A stretch of DNA of 26,608 nucleotides from JBFKOL01 sp041628815. GTDB lineage: Bacteria > Bacteroidota > Bacteroidia > Chitinophagales > Saprospiraceae. A model generated the notes under the pieces. It searched no databases, was not told the origin of the DNA, and worked only from the letters and a program-made list of their open reading frames with translations. The stretch lies in NCBI GenBank assembly GCA_041628815.1, contig JBFKOL010000020.1, positions 1 to 26,608 of the forward strand, in the 5' to 3' direction. The position numbers and the translations under genes are program-made. Position 1 is the first letter of the stretch; every line of letters starts with the position of its first letter. Shown one piece after another: positions 7,958-15,495 of this stretch.

Positions 7958-9184
7958 ATGACATTTAATGAATTAGGATTAGAGGGCGAAATCCTGGAAG
8001 CCATTTCATATATGGGCTTCGAGCGGGCCACGCCTATACAGGAACAGGCAATTCCCATCATTCTAGCAGAAAGAGATTTAATGGCTTGTGCACAGACGGG
8101 CACTGGTAAGACAGCTGCATTTATCCTGCCTGTACTCCACAAACTGGTCAACGACCAGGCTCCCTTCATTAATACATTGGTTATCGCACCGACCCGTGAA
8201 CTCGTGCTACAGATTGACCAGCAAATCCAGGCATTCGCCTATTTCCTCCACGTAACCTCTTACGCAGTTTATGGCGGGGGAAGCGGTCATGATTTCGAAG
8301 CACAAAAAAAAGCTCTTCAAAAAGGATCGCAGATCATTGTTGCAACCCCGGGCAAGCTACTCTCGCATATCAATATGGGATATGTGAATTTCAAAGGATT
8401 GAAGCATTTTATTCTCGATGAAGCAGATCGGATGCTGGACATGGGTTTCTACGATGACATTAAGCGCATTGAGTCCAAGCTACCTAAAGAACGGCAAACC
8501 CTGATGTTCAGCGCGACCATGCCGCAAAAGATTAGACAGCTGTCCAAATCCATCCTTCAAGAACCTGCTGAGATCAATATTGCCATTTCTAAGCCTGCAG
8601 AAGGCGTTTTACAAGCTGCATACCTCACCTATGAAAATCAAAAAATAGACCTAATATCAGAATTGCTCAGCTCGAGAAAAACTTATCAAAGCATCCTCAT
8701 TTTTTGCTCCACCAAAAAGAAAGTATCAGAAGTGGTCAGCACCCTGAAAAAACGAAACATGAATGTTCTGGGTGTATCGTCAGATCTAGACCAGGCCGAA
8801 CGGGAAGCAGCACTGAGGAGTTTCAAAGCTCTGAAGACACGAATTCTGGTCGCCACCGACGTACTCAGCCGAGGCATTGACATTAAAGGTATCAACCTTA
8901 TCATCAACTATAATGTTCCCTCCGATGCGGAAGATTATGTTCACCGGGTGGGAAGGACGGCCAGGGCAGACAGTACGGGCGTCGCCTTGACTTTTATCAG
9001 CCAGGATGATATGCGAAAATTTGCACGCATTGAAAAATTGATAGAAACGGAGATTATGAAGCTTCCGCTTCCAGGAGACCTGGGCGAAGGTCCTGAATGG
9101 AACCCATTTGAAAAGGGAAAGAAAAGAAATGGTAATAGGCACGGTAAATCCAAAAAAAGATTTCGCAAAAAGGGTAAAAAATAA
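7958..9184 (+). CDS. DEAD-box ATP-dependent RNA helicase, RhlE-like
   Basis: Cytoplasmic RNA helicase of 408 residues with the full motif set in order: Q motif (GFERATPIQEQAIP, residues 20-33), motif I AQTGTGKT (45-52), PTREL (about 84), motif II DEAD inside LDEADRMLDMGF, motif III SAT, RGIDI, and motif VI HRVGRTAR. The last 30 or so residues are very rich in Lys, Arg and Gly, a typical RNA-binding tail. Such proteins remodel RNA in ribosome assembly, decay or cold adaptation; the exact target cannot be read here. The ATG at 7958 gives the standard short N-terminus (MTFNELGL). The gene diverges from nagB across about 106 bases, which must hold both promoters; I see no clear TAnnTTTG box for either. 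Confidence 0.95.
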   Translation: MTFNELGLEGEILEAISYMGFERATPIQEQAIPIILAERDLMACAQTGTGKTAAFILPVLHKLVNDQAPFINTLVIAPTRELVLQIDQQIQAFAYFLHVTSYAVYGGGSGHDFEAQKKALQKGSQIIVATPGKLLSHINMGYVNFKGLKHFILDEADRMLDMGFYDDIKRIESKLPKERQTLMFSATMPQKIRQLSKSILQEPAEINIAISKPAEGVLQAAYLTYENQKIDLISELLSSRKTYQSILIFCSTKKKVSEVVSTLKKRNMNVLGVSSDLDQAEREAALRSFKALKTRILVATDVLSRGIDIKGINLIINYNVPSDAEDYVHRVGRTARADSTGVALTFISQDDMRKFARIEKLIETEIMKLPLPGDLGEGPEWNPFEKGKKRNGNRHGKSKKRFRKKGKK

Positions 9185-9255
9185 TCCTTCCAAATACTTC
9201 GATTCGATTTCAAGGAAGCTCTTATTCTTTTAGGGGTTATTGTTATTTTACCGCT

Positions 9256-10455
9256 ATGTTCAACTCTACAGATTTTCCATCGCTATCCCGCTATCACAAC
9301 GGCCAGAAGGCTCTATTTTTTGATGGGCCTGCAGGCACCCAGGTGCCAGAGGTTGTCGTAAGGGCTATTACGGATTATTATTATAACAGCAATGCGAATA
9401 CACATGGATGGTTTAAAACTTCGACTGAAACAGATGAATTGATTCATTCGGTACGTACCAAAACTGCCACATTGCTCGGTGCTGAAGGACCGGAATGTAT
9501 TTCATTTGGCCAGAATATGACAACCCTCACTTACAGTTTGTCCCGTGCCATTGGCAAGGTATTCCAACCCGGTGACGAAATCCTGGTAACTCAGCTTGAT
9601 CACGAAGCCAACAGGGGGCCTTGGCTCGAACTTCGCAAGGCAGGATTGGTCGTCAGAGAGATAAAGCTTCAGCCGGGCGGACAACTCGATTACGAGGATA
9701 TGCGAGTCAAAATCAATGAAAAGACGAGATTGGTGGCCATGGGCTGGGCTTCCAATTTTACCGGCACAGTCAATGACATTCATCTCGCCAGAAAACTGAG
9801 TAGGGATGTTGGTGCATGGCTTTTGATAGACGCAGTACATTACGCCCCCCACTTCGTGATAGATGTACAAAAATGCGACTGCGATTTTCTGCTTTGTTCA
9901 GCGTATAAATTTTACGGGCCGCATGTAGGACTGTTATATGCCCGCAAAGGGCTCCTGGACAGACTGCCGACTCAAAGACTTCGCACCACTGATCAACATG
10001 CCCCATTCAAGATAGAGACCGGCACCCTGAATCATGCGGCTTTGGCCGGTGTGAGTGCTGCAATTGATTACATTGCTTCACACGGAAGTGGAGATGTACT
10101 GAGACAACAGCTGGAGTCTGCCTTTGACCTGATCACGAAACACGAAAGAAAACTTGCCCGTCAGTTGTACGACGGTATCTGCAGTTACAAAGATCTCAAG
10201 CTCATCGGACCGTCCTTCGATGTAGGCATGAGAGCCCCAACCCTCTCCTTTACCCACCGTGAAAAATCAGCCGCCCAGGTGTGCAAATACCTGGCTCGGC
10301 ACCATATTTATGCATGGGACGGACACTTCTATGCGCTAAGGGCAGCCGAAGTGCTGGGGTTGGTACCGCGAGGTGGAGTTACAAGGATGGGTATCAGTGC
10401 TTACATCACTGAAGAAGACGTCCGGAATGTCATGACTGCATTAAAAAATCTTTAG
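9256..10455 (+). CDS. Aminotransferase class V PLP enzyme, cysteine-desulfurase-like but lacking the catalytic Cys
   Basis: Fold-type I PLP enzyme of 399 residues, class V, resembling the cysteine-desulfurase-like subfamily typified by VC1184. The Schiff-base lysine is K218 in SAYKFYGPHVG. The Asp that contacts the PLP ring nitrogen is D192 in LLIDAVHYAPH, and LDHEANRGPW near 115 is a typical substrate-pocket block. Near residue 357, where SufS-type desulfurases carry the sulfur-accepting Cys, this protein reads FYALRAAEVLGL, so it probably does not make a persulfide. Kynureninase-, epimerase- or lyase-type chemistry is possible; the substrate is unknown. The gene starts 71 bases after the helicase and ends 79 bases before the SLC13 transporter; no strong promoter or terminator is visible on either side. 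Confidence 0.88.
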   Translation: MFNSTDFPSLSRYHNGQKALFFDGPAGTQVPEVVVRAITDYYYNSNANTHGWFKTSTETDELIHSVRTKTATLLGAEGPECISFGQNMTTLTYSLSRAIGKVFQPGDEILVTQLDHEANRGPWLELRKAGLVVREIKLQPGGQLDYEDMRVKINEKTRLVAMGWASNFTGTVNDIHLARKLSRDVGAWLLIDAVHYAPHFVIDVQKCDCDFLLCSAYKFYGPHVGLLYARKGLLDRLPTQRLRTTDQHAPFKIETGTLNHAALAGVSAAIDYIASHGSGDVLRQQLESAFDLITKHERKLARQLYDGICSYKDLKLIGPSFDVGMRAPTLSFTHREKSAAQVCKYLARHHIYAWDGHFYALRAAEVLGLVPRGGVTRMGISAYITEEDVRNVMTALKNL

Positions 10456-10534
10456 TCATGCATCGCGGCATTCACAAACTTTCGCACACTGGGGAGTCCA
10501 AGGTATTTGTCTCCATACGAACGGCTTCACGGTC

Positions 10535-12001
10535 ATGAATCGCACCCAGAAAACAGGCCTTGTTCTTGGTCCGGTACTATTTATAGTCACCCTGTTATTT
10601 TTCAGGCCAGAAAACCTCTCCAAGGAAGGTGTCGCGGTACTGGCATCCACATTATGGGTGGCAGTGTGGTGGGTCACGGAGGCCATTCCCATTGCCGTAA
10701 CTTCCCTCCTACCCATCGTGCTTTTTCCCGTCAGCGGAGGACTCGACATTGGTGCCACTACGGCAAGTTTTGGTCATCGATACATATTTTTGTATATAGG
10801 TGGATTCATCCTCGCCCTGGCCATTGAAAGGTGGAGTCTTCACAAGAGAATAGCCCTGAATATTATAAGAACGATTGGCACCAATGTCAATCTCATTATT
10901 CTTGGGTTTATGGTGGCCACTGCCTTTATGTCTATGTGGATTTCCAACACGGCCACATCTGTCATGATGCTTCCCATAGGTATGGCTATCATTGCACAAC
11001 TCAAGGACAACCCTGAAACTGTGGAAGATGAAAACAGGATGTTTGGTAAGGCGCTCATGCTCGCAATCGCCTACAGTGCATCGATTGGGGGTGTCGCGAC
11101 CATCATTGGAACACCACCCAACCTTGTTCTCGCCGGTGTATTGCAAGAGATCTATGGAATTGAGTTGTCATTTGTAAAATGGATGACCTTTGGCATTCCA
11201 GTTTCATGTCTGTTACTGGTAATCTGCTGGTGGTATCTGACGCGCAAGGCATATGTATTCAAACAAAAAGAGTTTCCTGGAGGAGTTAAAGAAATAAGGC
11301 GACAGTTGTCGGCCCTGGGTAAAATGTCCTATGAAGAAAAGGTTGTACTTGCTGTATTTGTGATCACTGCTTTCGCCTGGATTACCCGATCTTTTTTACT
11401 CAACAGAATGATCCCAGGGTTGGATGATACCATCATCGCTGTGGCTGCAGCCGTCATACTATTCGTTCTTCCATCTAAAAACAAGTCCAGAAACCTGATC
11501 ACCTGGGAGGAAGCGGTGCGTTTGCCGTGGGGTATCCTGCTTCTATTTGGAGGTGGGCTGGCATTGGCCACTGGGTTTTCAGAAAGTGGTCTTGCCGTAT
11601 GGATCGGCCAGGGCATGACCATGCTGAAAGGTATGGCTGTCATTGTCCTCATTCTCTGTATCGTTGCGTCCGTAAATTTTCTTACAGAGATCACTTCCAA
11701 CGTCGCTACGACGTCGATGCTGCTGCCCATATTGGCTCCAATGGCACTCAGTATTGATGTACACCCTTTTATATTGATGGTTTCAGCTACGGTGGCTGCT
11801 TCCTGTGCTTTTATGCTTCCCGTGGCCACTCCGCCTAATGCCGTCGTATTCGGCTCAGGCTATCTCAGGATACCTGATATGGTCAGGACCGGTATATGGA
11901 TGAATTTATTTTCCATCGCCCTCCTAACCCTGATCGTCTACTTTTTACTACCCTTGCTATGGAATTTTTCACCGCTGCCTTTTCCGTCTTATTTACGTTG
12001 A
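10535..12001 (+). CDS. SLC13 / DASS family sodium-coupled di/tricarboxylate transporter
   Basis: Inner-membrane transporter of 488 residues with about eleven or more hydrophobic segments. The two diagnostic Ser-Asn-Thr-type signatures of the DASS family are present: WISNTATSVMMLPIG near residue 130, and its inverted-repeat partner TEITSNVATTSMLLPI near residue 390. These form the carboxylate and Na+ sites in characterised members such as VcINDY. Also seen are WWVTEAIPIAVTSLLPI near residue 45 and GTPPNLVLAGV near residue 195. Likely substrates are succinate, fumarate, malate or citrate; sulfate is a possible alternative. The ATG at 10535 gives a short basic N-terminus before the first helix. 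DUF1572 follows after 27 bases. Confidence 0.92.
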   Translation: MNRTQKTGLVLGPVLFIVTLLFFRPENLSKEGVAVLASTLWVAVWWVTEAIPIAVTSLLPIVLFPVSGGLDIGATTASFGHRYIFLYIGGFILALAIERWSLHKRIALNIIRTIGTNVNLIILGFMVATAFMSMWISNTATSVMMLPIGMAIIAQLKDNPETVEDENRMFGKALMLAIAYSASIGGVATIIGTPPNLVLAGVLQEIYGIELSFVKWMTFGIPVSCLLLVICWWYLTRKAYVFKQKEFPGGVKEIRRQLSALGKMSYEEKVVLAVFVITAFAWITRSFLLNRMIPGLDDTIIAVAAAVILFVLPSKNKSRNLITWEEAVRLPWGILLLFGGGLALATGFSESGLAVWIGQGMTMLKGMAVIVLILCIVASVNFLTEITSNVATTSMLLPILAPMALSIDVHPFILMVSATVAASCAFMLPVATPPNAVVFGSGYLRIPDMVRTGIWMNLFSIALLTLIVYFLLPLLWNFSPLPFPSYLR

Positions 12002-12028
12002 AAAGGAATGCATTAATACAAGAATGTT

Positions 12029-12598
12029 ATGGATGACAAAGCTTTTCTCGATGGAATAAAGAAGTTTTTTCATTATTACAAGCACCTGGCAGAAAAGTCC
12101 TTGTCACAAACGACGGAGGCTGATTTTTTCAGGAATTTAGACGATCAGTCCAACAGCATCGCCGTCATCGTAAAGCACCTCAGCGGAAATGTTCGTTCTC
12201 GTTGGACCGATTTTCTAGACAGCGATGGAGAGAAGCATTTGCGCAACCGGGAATCCGAGTTCGCTATAGATAATGAAACCCGGGAAGATATCATGAAGCA
12301 ATGGGAAGACGCTTGGACAATCCTCGACAACACACTGGGTCAACTTAGGCCAGCAGATCTTGCAAAGACCGTATATATCAGAAACCAGGTCCATACGGTA
12401 CCAGATGCCATTATCAGGCAGCTTGGACACCTGGCTTACCATACCGGTCAAATCGCATACCTGGCCAGGCATTTTGCGGGCTCGAAATGGACCACCCTGT
12501 CAATCCCCCGCGGACAGTCAGAATCATTTAATAAGCGACTCTTTGAAAGAGGCCCGCGTGGGGGACATTTTACTGATGACATCATCACGAAGCAGTGA
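12029..12598 (+). CDS. DUF1572 family protein, DinB/YfiT-like putative metalloenzyme
   Basis: Cytoplasmic protein of 189 residues resembling DUF1572, a branch of the DinB/YfiT four-helix metal-binding superfamily. The likely metal triad is H50 (in AVIVKHLSGN), H134 and H138 (in RQLGHLAYHTGQIAYLARH); this H...HxxxH arrangement is the superfamily hallmark. Some DinB-superfamily members are bacillithiol- or mycothiol-dependent S-transferases and many Bacteroidota make bacillithiol, so a thiol-transfer or detoxification role is plausible but not shown. No signal peptide or membrane segment. It lies 27 bases after the transporter and 55 bases before the DoxX-like gene. Confidence 0.85.
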   Translation: MDDKAFLDGIKKFFHYYKHLAEKSLSQTTEADFFRNLDDQSNSIAVIVKHLSGNVRSRWTDFLDSDGEKHLRNRESEFAIDNETREDIMKQWEDAWTILDNTLGQLRPADLAKTVYIRNQVHTVPDAIIRQLGHLAYHTGQIAYLARHFAGSKWTTLSIPRGQSESFNKRLFERGPRGGHFTDDIITKQ

Positions 12599-12653
12599 TT
12601 TCTCAAGTTGTACCGGATTCCGTACCTTACCTGACGCTATAAAACCCCTCTGT

Positions 12654-13055
12654 ATGAACTGGCTAAACGATGCTCAATTCGTCGGACAGATCTCCATCGG
12701 ATTATTTTTGTCGATCGTCTTTCTTCAATCGAGCCTAGACAAAATCTTCGACTGGAAGGGTAATCTTTCCTGGCTCAAAGAGCACTTTTCCAAAACCTTT
12801 TTCTCAGGCCTCGTAACGCCCATGTTGGGTACACTGGCAATCGTTGAATTTGCCACTGGGATGCTTTCGGCAATAGGCGTACTTGCACTGTTGATAAAGA
12901 ACGACCCTTCATTTACCAGATCTGGAGTTTACCTTTCCCTGGCAGCCTATCTCATGTTGATTTTTGGACAAAGGGTGGCCAAAGACTATGAAGGGGCCAG
13001 GACCATAGCCATATATTTTGGGGTAAGCTTGCTGTCAATATTTTTTTTCAATTGA
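12654..13055 (+). CDS. DoxX-like four-helix membrane protein
   Basis: Small integral membrane protein of 133 residues with four predicted transmembrane segments at about residues 9-27, 53-81, 91-107 and 116-132. The block SSLDKIFDWKGNLSWLKEHF between helices 1 and 2 is typical of Bacteroidota proteins labelled DoxX. DoxX relatives include DoxD, a subunit of thiosulfate:quinone oxidoreductase, so a quinone-linked role is possible. The ATG at 12654 starts just before helix 1. The frame is open upstream to 12360, but only within the DUF1572 gene and with no family resemblance. The stop TGA overlaps the TTG that can start the GMC oxidoreductase (TTGA, 13052-13055), so the two are probably translated together. 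Confidence 0.85.
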   Translation: MNWLNDAQFVGQISIGLFLSIVFLQSSLDKIFDWKGNLSWLKEHFSKTFFSGLVTPMLGTLAIVEFATGMLSAIGVLALLIKNDPSFTRSGVYLSLAAYLMLIFGQRVAKDYEGARTIAIYFGVSLLSIFFFN

Positions 13056-14764
13056 CCACGGATATGCAAATCATAAAAGAAGCTAAACAATACGACGCTG
13101 TCGTCGTAGGATCAGGCGCTGGCGGAGGTATGGCAGCCAAGGTGCTGGCGGAAAATGGCCTTCACGTTGCTGTACTGGAGGCAGGTCCTTACTTTGACCC
13201 TGCGGATCCCGAGACAATGACCCAAATGAAATGGCCATGGCAGTCACCTCGTCGCGGGGCCGGCACAACAAGGGCTTTTGGTGAGTTCGATATGGCTTAT
13301 GGGGGATGGGACATTGCCGGGGAGCCCTATACTACGAAAGATAAAACGGAATTTAAATGGTTCAGGTCAAGGATGCTCGGCGGGCGTACCAACCATTGGG
13401 GACGAATTTCACTGAGATTCGGTCCCGATGACTTTAAAAGATACAGCCTCGACGGAATTGGTGCCGATTGGCCGATCACCTATGAGGAGGTAAAACCGTA
13501 CTACGACAAACTCGACAAACTGGTAGGTGTGTTTGGTAGCAAGGAAGGATTGTACAACGATCCCGACGGATTCTTCCTGCCGGCACCAAAACCAAGACTG
13601 CACGAGCTTTATTACATTAAGGCTGCAAGGAAGTTGGGAATAACAGTTATACCGTCCAGGCTATCCATTCTTACCAAAGCCATCAACCCGGACAGAGGTG
13701 TTTGCTTCTATTGCGGACAATGTTCAAGATCCTGCCGTGTTTATGCGGATTTTTCTTCTGGCTCATGCCTGATCTTTCCTGCCCAGAAGGCTGGTGGGCA
13801 AATCGACCTCATCACCAATGCTATGGTGAGAAAGGTAGTAATGGGTCGTGACGGAATGGCCCAAGGTGTAGCATACGTCGATAAAAATGATCGCAGAGAA
13901 TACCACATCAAAGGAAAGGTAGTCGTGCTTGCAGCCTCAGCATGCAGTACCGCCCGCATCTTGTTGAATTCAGAAGATGTGCCCAATGAAAGTGGGCTGA
14001 TAGGAAAATATCTACACGACTCGACGGGATCGAGCAGGTCGGCTTTCGTGCCCGCCCTGATGGATAGGGACATCTACAACGAAGATGGCGTTGGAGGCAT
14101 GCATGTCTATTCGCCGTGGTGGCTGGACAATAAGAAGCTCGACTTTGCAAGAGGTTATCACATTGAAGTGTGGGGAGGTATGGGTATGCCCTCGTACGGT
14201 TTTGGAATGGGAGCCGACGACATGAACGCATACATTGGTAAAGAGGTTGGCGGATACGGCGATAAGCTTCGGGAAGACGTGAAGAGATACTACGGTGCGT
14301 TTATTGGATTTGGAGGTCGTGGAGAATGCATTGCAAGGGAGGACAACTACTGCGAGCTAGACCCCAATGTAGTTGATGAATTCGGAATCCCAGTGCTGAG
14401 ATTTCACTATACTTTCTCGGATCACGAACGCCTGCAGGCCAAACATATGCAAGAGACTTTTGAAGCCCTTTTCGATGCTATGGGAGCCCAGGTAATGGGC
14501 GAAACTCCGGGGCCTGACCGGGACTATGGGCTGAACAAACCCGGTGAAATTATTCATGAAGTTGGCACGACCCGGATGGGAAATGATCCATCGTCCTCAG
14601 TTACCAACAAATATCAACAGGTACATGGGGTCGGCAACCTTTTCATAACGGATGCCGGGCCATTTGTATCTCAAGCGGACAAAAACTGTACCTGGACCAT
14701 ATTGGCGCTTTCGTGGCGCACTTCGGACCACATCGTTGAACAACTCAAAAAAATGAACATCTAA
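13052..14764 (+). CDS. GMC-family FAD oxidoreductase, catalytic subunit of a gluconate-2-dehydrogenase-type complex
   Basis: FAD-dependent dehydrogenase of 570 residues. The N-terminal Rossmann loop is VVVGSGAGGGMAAKVLAE (17-34) followed by VLEAGPYFDP; RMLGGRTNHWGR near 110 is the second GMC signature. The C-terminal GMC domain has EIIHEVGTTRMGNDP with the catalytic-type His, then LFITDAGPFV and NCTWTILALSWR with the partner Asn. A four-cysteine cluster, C218-x2-C221-x2-C224-x3-C228, sits between the FAD and substrate domains, where related sugar dehydrogenases carry Cys ligands of a 3Fe-4S cluster. There is no signal peptide. The partner downstream has a Tat-type leader, so co-export is likely. 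The start may be the coupled TTG at 13052 or the ATG at 13064. The substrate is unknown; a sugar, polyol or glycoside is most likely. Confidence 0.92.
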   Translation: MTTDMQIIKEAKQYDAVVVGSGAGGGMAAKVLAENGLHVAVLEAGPYFDPADPETMTQMKWPWQSPRRGAGTTRAFGEFDMAYGGWDIAGEPYTTKDKTEFKWFRSRMLGGRTNHWGRISLRFGPDDFKRYSLDGIGADWPITYEEVKPYYDKLDKLVGVFGSKEGLYNDPDGFFLPAPKPRLHELYYIKAARKLGITVIPSRLSILTKAINPDRGVCFYCGQCSRSCRVYADFSSGSCLIFPAQKAGGQIDLITNAMVRKVVMGRDGMAQGVAYVDKNDRREYHIKGKVVVLAASACSTARILLNSEDVPNESGLIGKYLHDSTGSSRSAFVPALMDRDIYNEDGVGGMHVYSPWWLDNKKLDFARGYHIEVWGGMGMPSYGFGMGADDMNAYIGKEVGGYGDKLREDVKRYYGAFIGFGGRGECIAREDNYCELDPNVVDEFGIPVLRFHYTFSDHERLQAKHMQETFEALFDAMGAQVMGETPGPDRDYGLNKPGEIIHEVGTTRMGNDPSSSVTNKYQQVHGVGNLFITDAGPFVSQADKNCTWTILALSWRTSDHIVEQLKKMNI

Positions 14765-14774
14765 CAGTGTATTT

Positions 14775-15470
14775 ATGGACAGACGCGACACACTCAAATC
14801 ATTGCTTCTGGGATCTTTCGCTGGCAGCGTAACTTTCCAGGCCTGTGCCCCTGATGTAGATAAGAGCGGTAGCGAAAACGTGGAGGCCTATGGACGTACT
14901 CCAGAAGAAGCAGAACGCGACAGGGCTCTTCAGGAAGAGGTTTTTTTCAACACACACGAGTTGGCTACCATAGCGGTATTGTGTGACATACTGTTGCCCG
15001 CCACAACGAATGCGGGATCGGCTACCGATGCTGGAGTACCTGAATTCATCGAATTCATAGCAAAGGATATCAAAGATCACCAGCTACCGTTAAGAGGAGG
15101 TTTGATGTGGCTTGATGCCGAGTCAAATGCAAGATTTGACAAGATTTTTATCAATTGTTCATCCGCGGAACAGATGAAAATCATAGATGATATCGCTTTC
15201 CCCGAAAAGGCGGAAGAACACCTTCAACACGGTGTACAGTTTTTTAACAAAATGCGGGATTTGACCTTAACGGGCTATTACACATCAAAAATGGGTTTCG
15301 AGGACCTGGGATACCGGGGCAATACGCCCAATATCTGGGATGGAGTTCCACAAGAAGTGCTCGACAAACACGGTCTTGCGTATGACCCTGAGTGGTTGGA
15401 AAAATGCGTTGACCAGTCTAAACGCAATGATGTGGCCCAATGGGATGACCAGGGAAATCTTCTCACCTGA
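14775..15470 (+). CDS. Gluconate 2-dehydrogenase subunit 3 family protein, Tat-type lipoprotein
   Basis: Small subunit of 231 residues for the upstream GMC dehydrogenase. The N-terminus MDRRDTLKSLLLG fits the twin-arginine pattern (R-R-x-x-L-K), followed by a hydrophobic stretch and a lipobox ending FQAC, with C24 the likely lipidated cysteine. The mature part has the subunit 3 pattern FFNTHELATIAVLCDILLPA near residue 57, then VPEFIEFIAKDI, and an aromatic C-terminal region with GYYTSKMGFEDLGYRG and NIWDGVP. In characterised FAD glucose dehydrogenases the small subunit carries the Tat signal and exports the signal-less catalytic subunit as a passenger. The gene is 10 bases after the GMC gene and convergent with the M28 peptidase, 25 bases away, with no terminator hairpin between them. 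Confidence 0.9.
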   Translation: MDRRDTLKSLLLGSFAGSVTFQACAPDVDKSGSENVEAYGRTPEEAERDRALQEEVFFNTHELATIAVLCDILLPATTNAGSATDAGVPEFIEFIAKDIKDHQLPLRGGLMWLDAESNARFDKIFINCSSAEQMKIIDDIAFPEKAEEHLQHGVQFFNKMRDLTLTGYYTSKMGFEDLGYRGNTPNIWDGVPQEVLDKHGLAYDPEWLEKCVDQSKRNDVAQWDDQGNLLT

Positions 15471-15495
15471 TCACGGAAACGCTTTCATACCACAA

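Noticed and set aside
9185..9255. Terminator between the helicase and the class V PLP enzyme (CTTCC...GGAAG)
   Set aside because: Only a 5-bp stem with a loop of over 20 bases and no clean T-run.
10709..11146. 145-codon - strand frame in the same transporter
   Set aside because: His- and Asn-rich composition with no family resemblance; a shadow of the + strand gene.
11329..11829. Long open frame (166 codons) on the - strand inside the SLC13 transporter
   Set aside because: Antisense to a strongly recognised membrane protein. The translation has no domain pattern and its composition is that of reversed hydrophobic codons.
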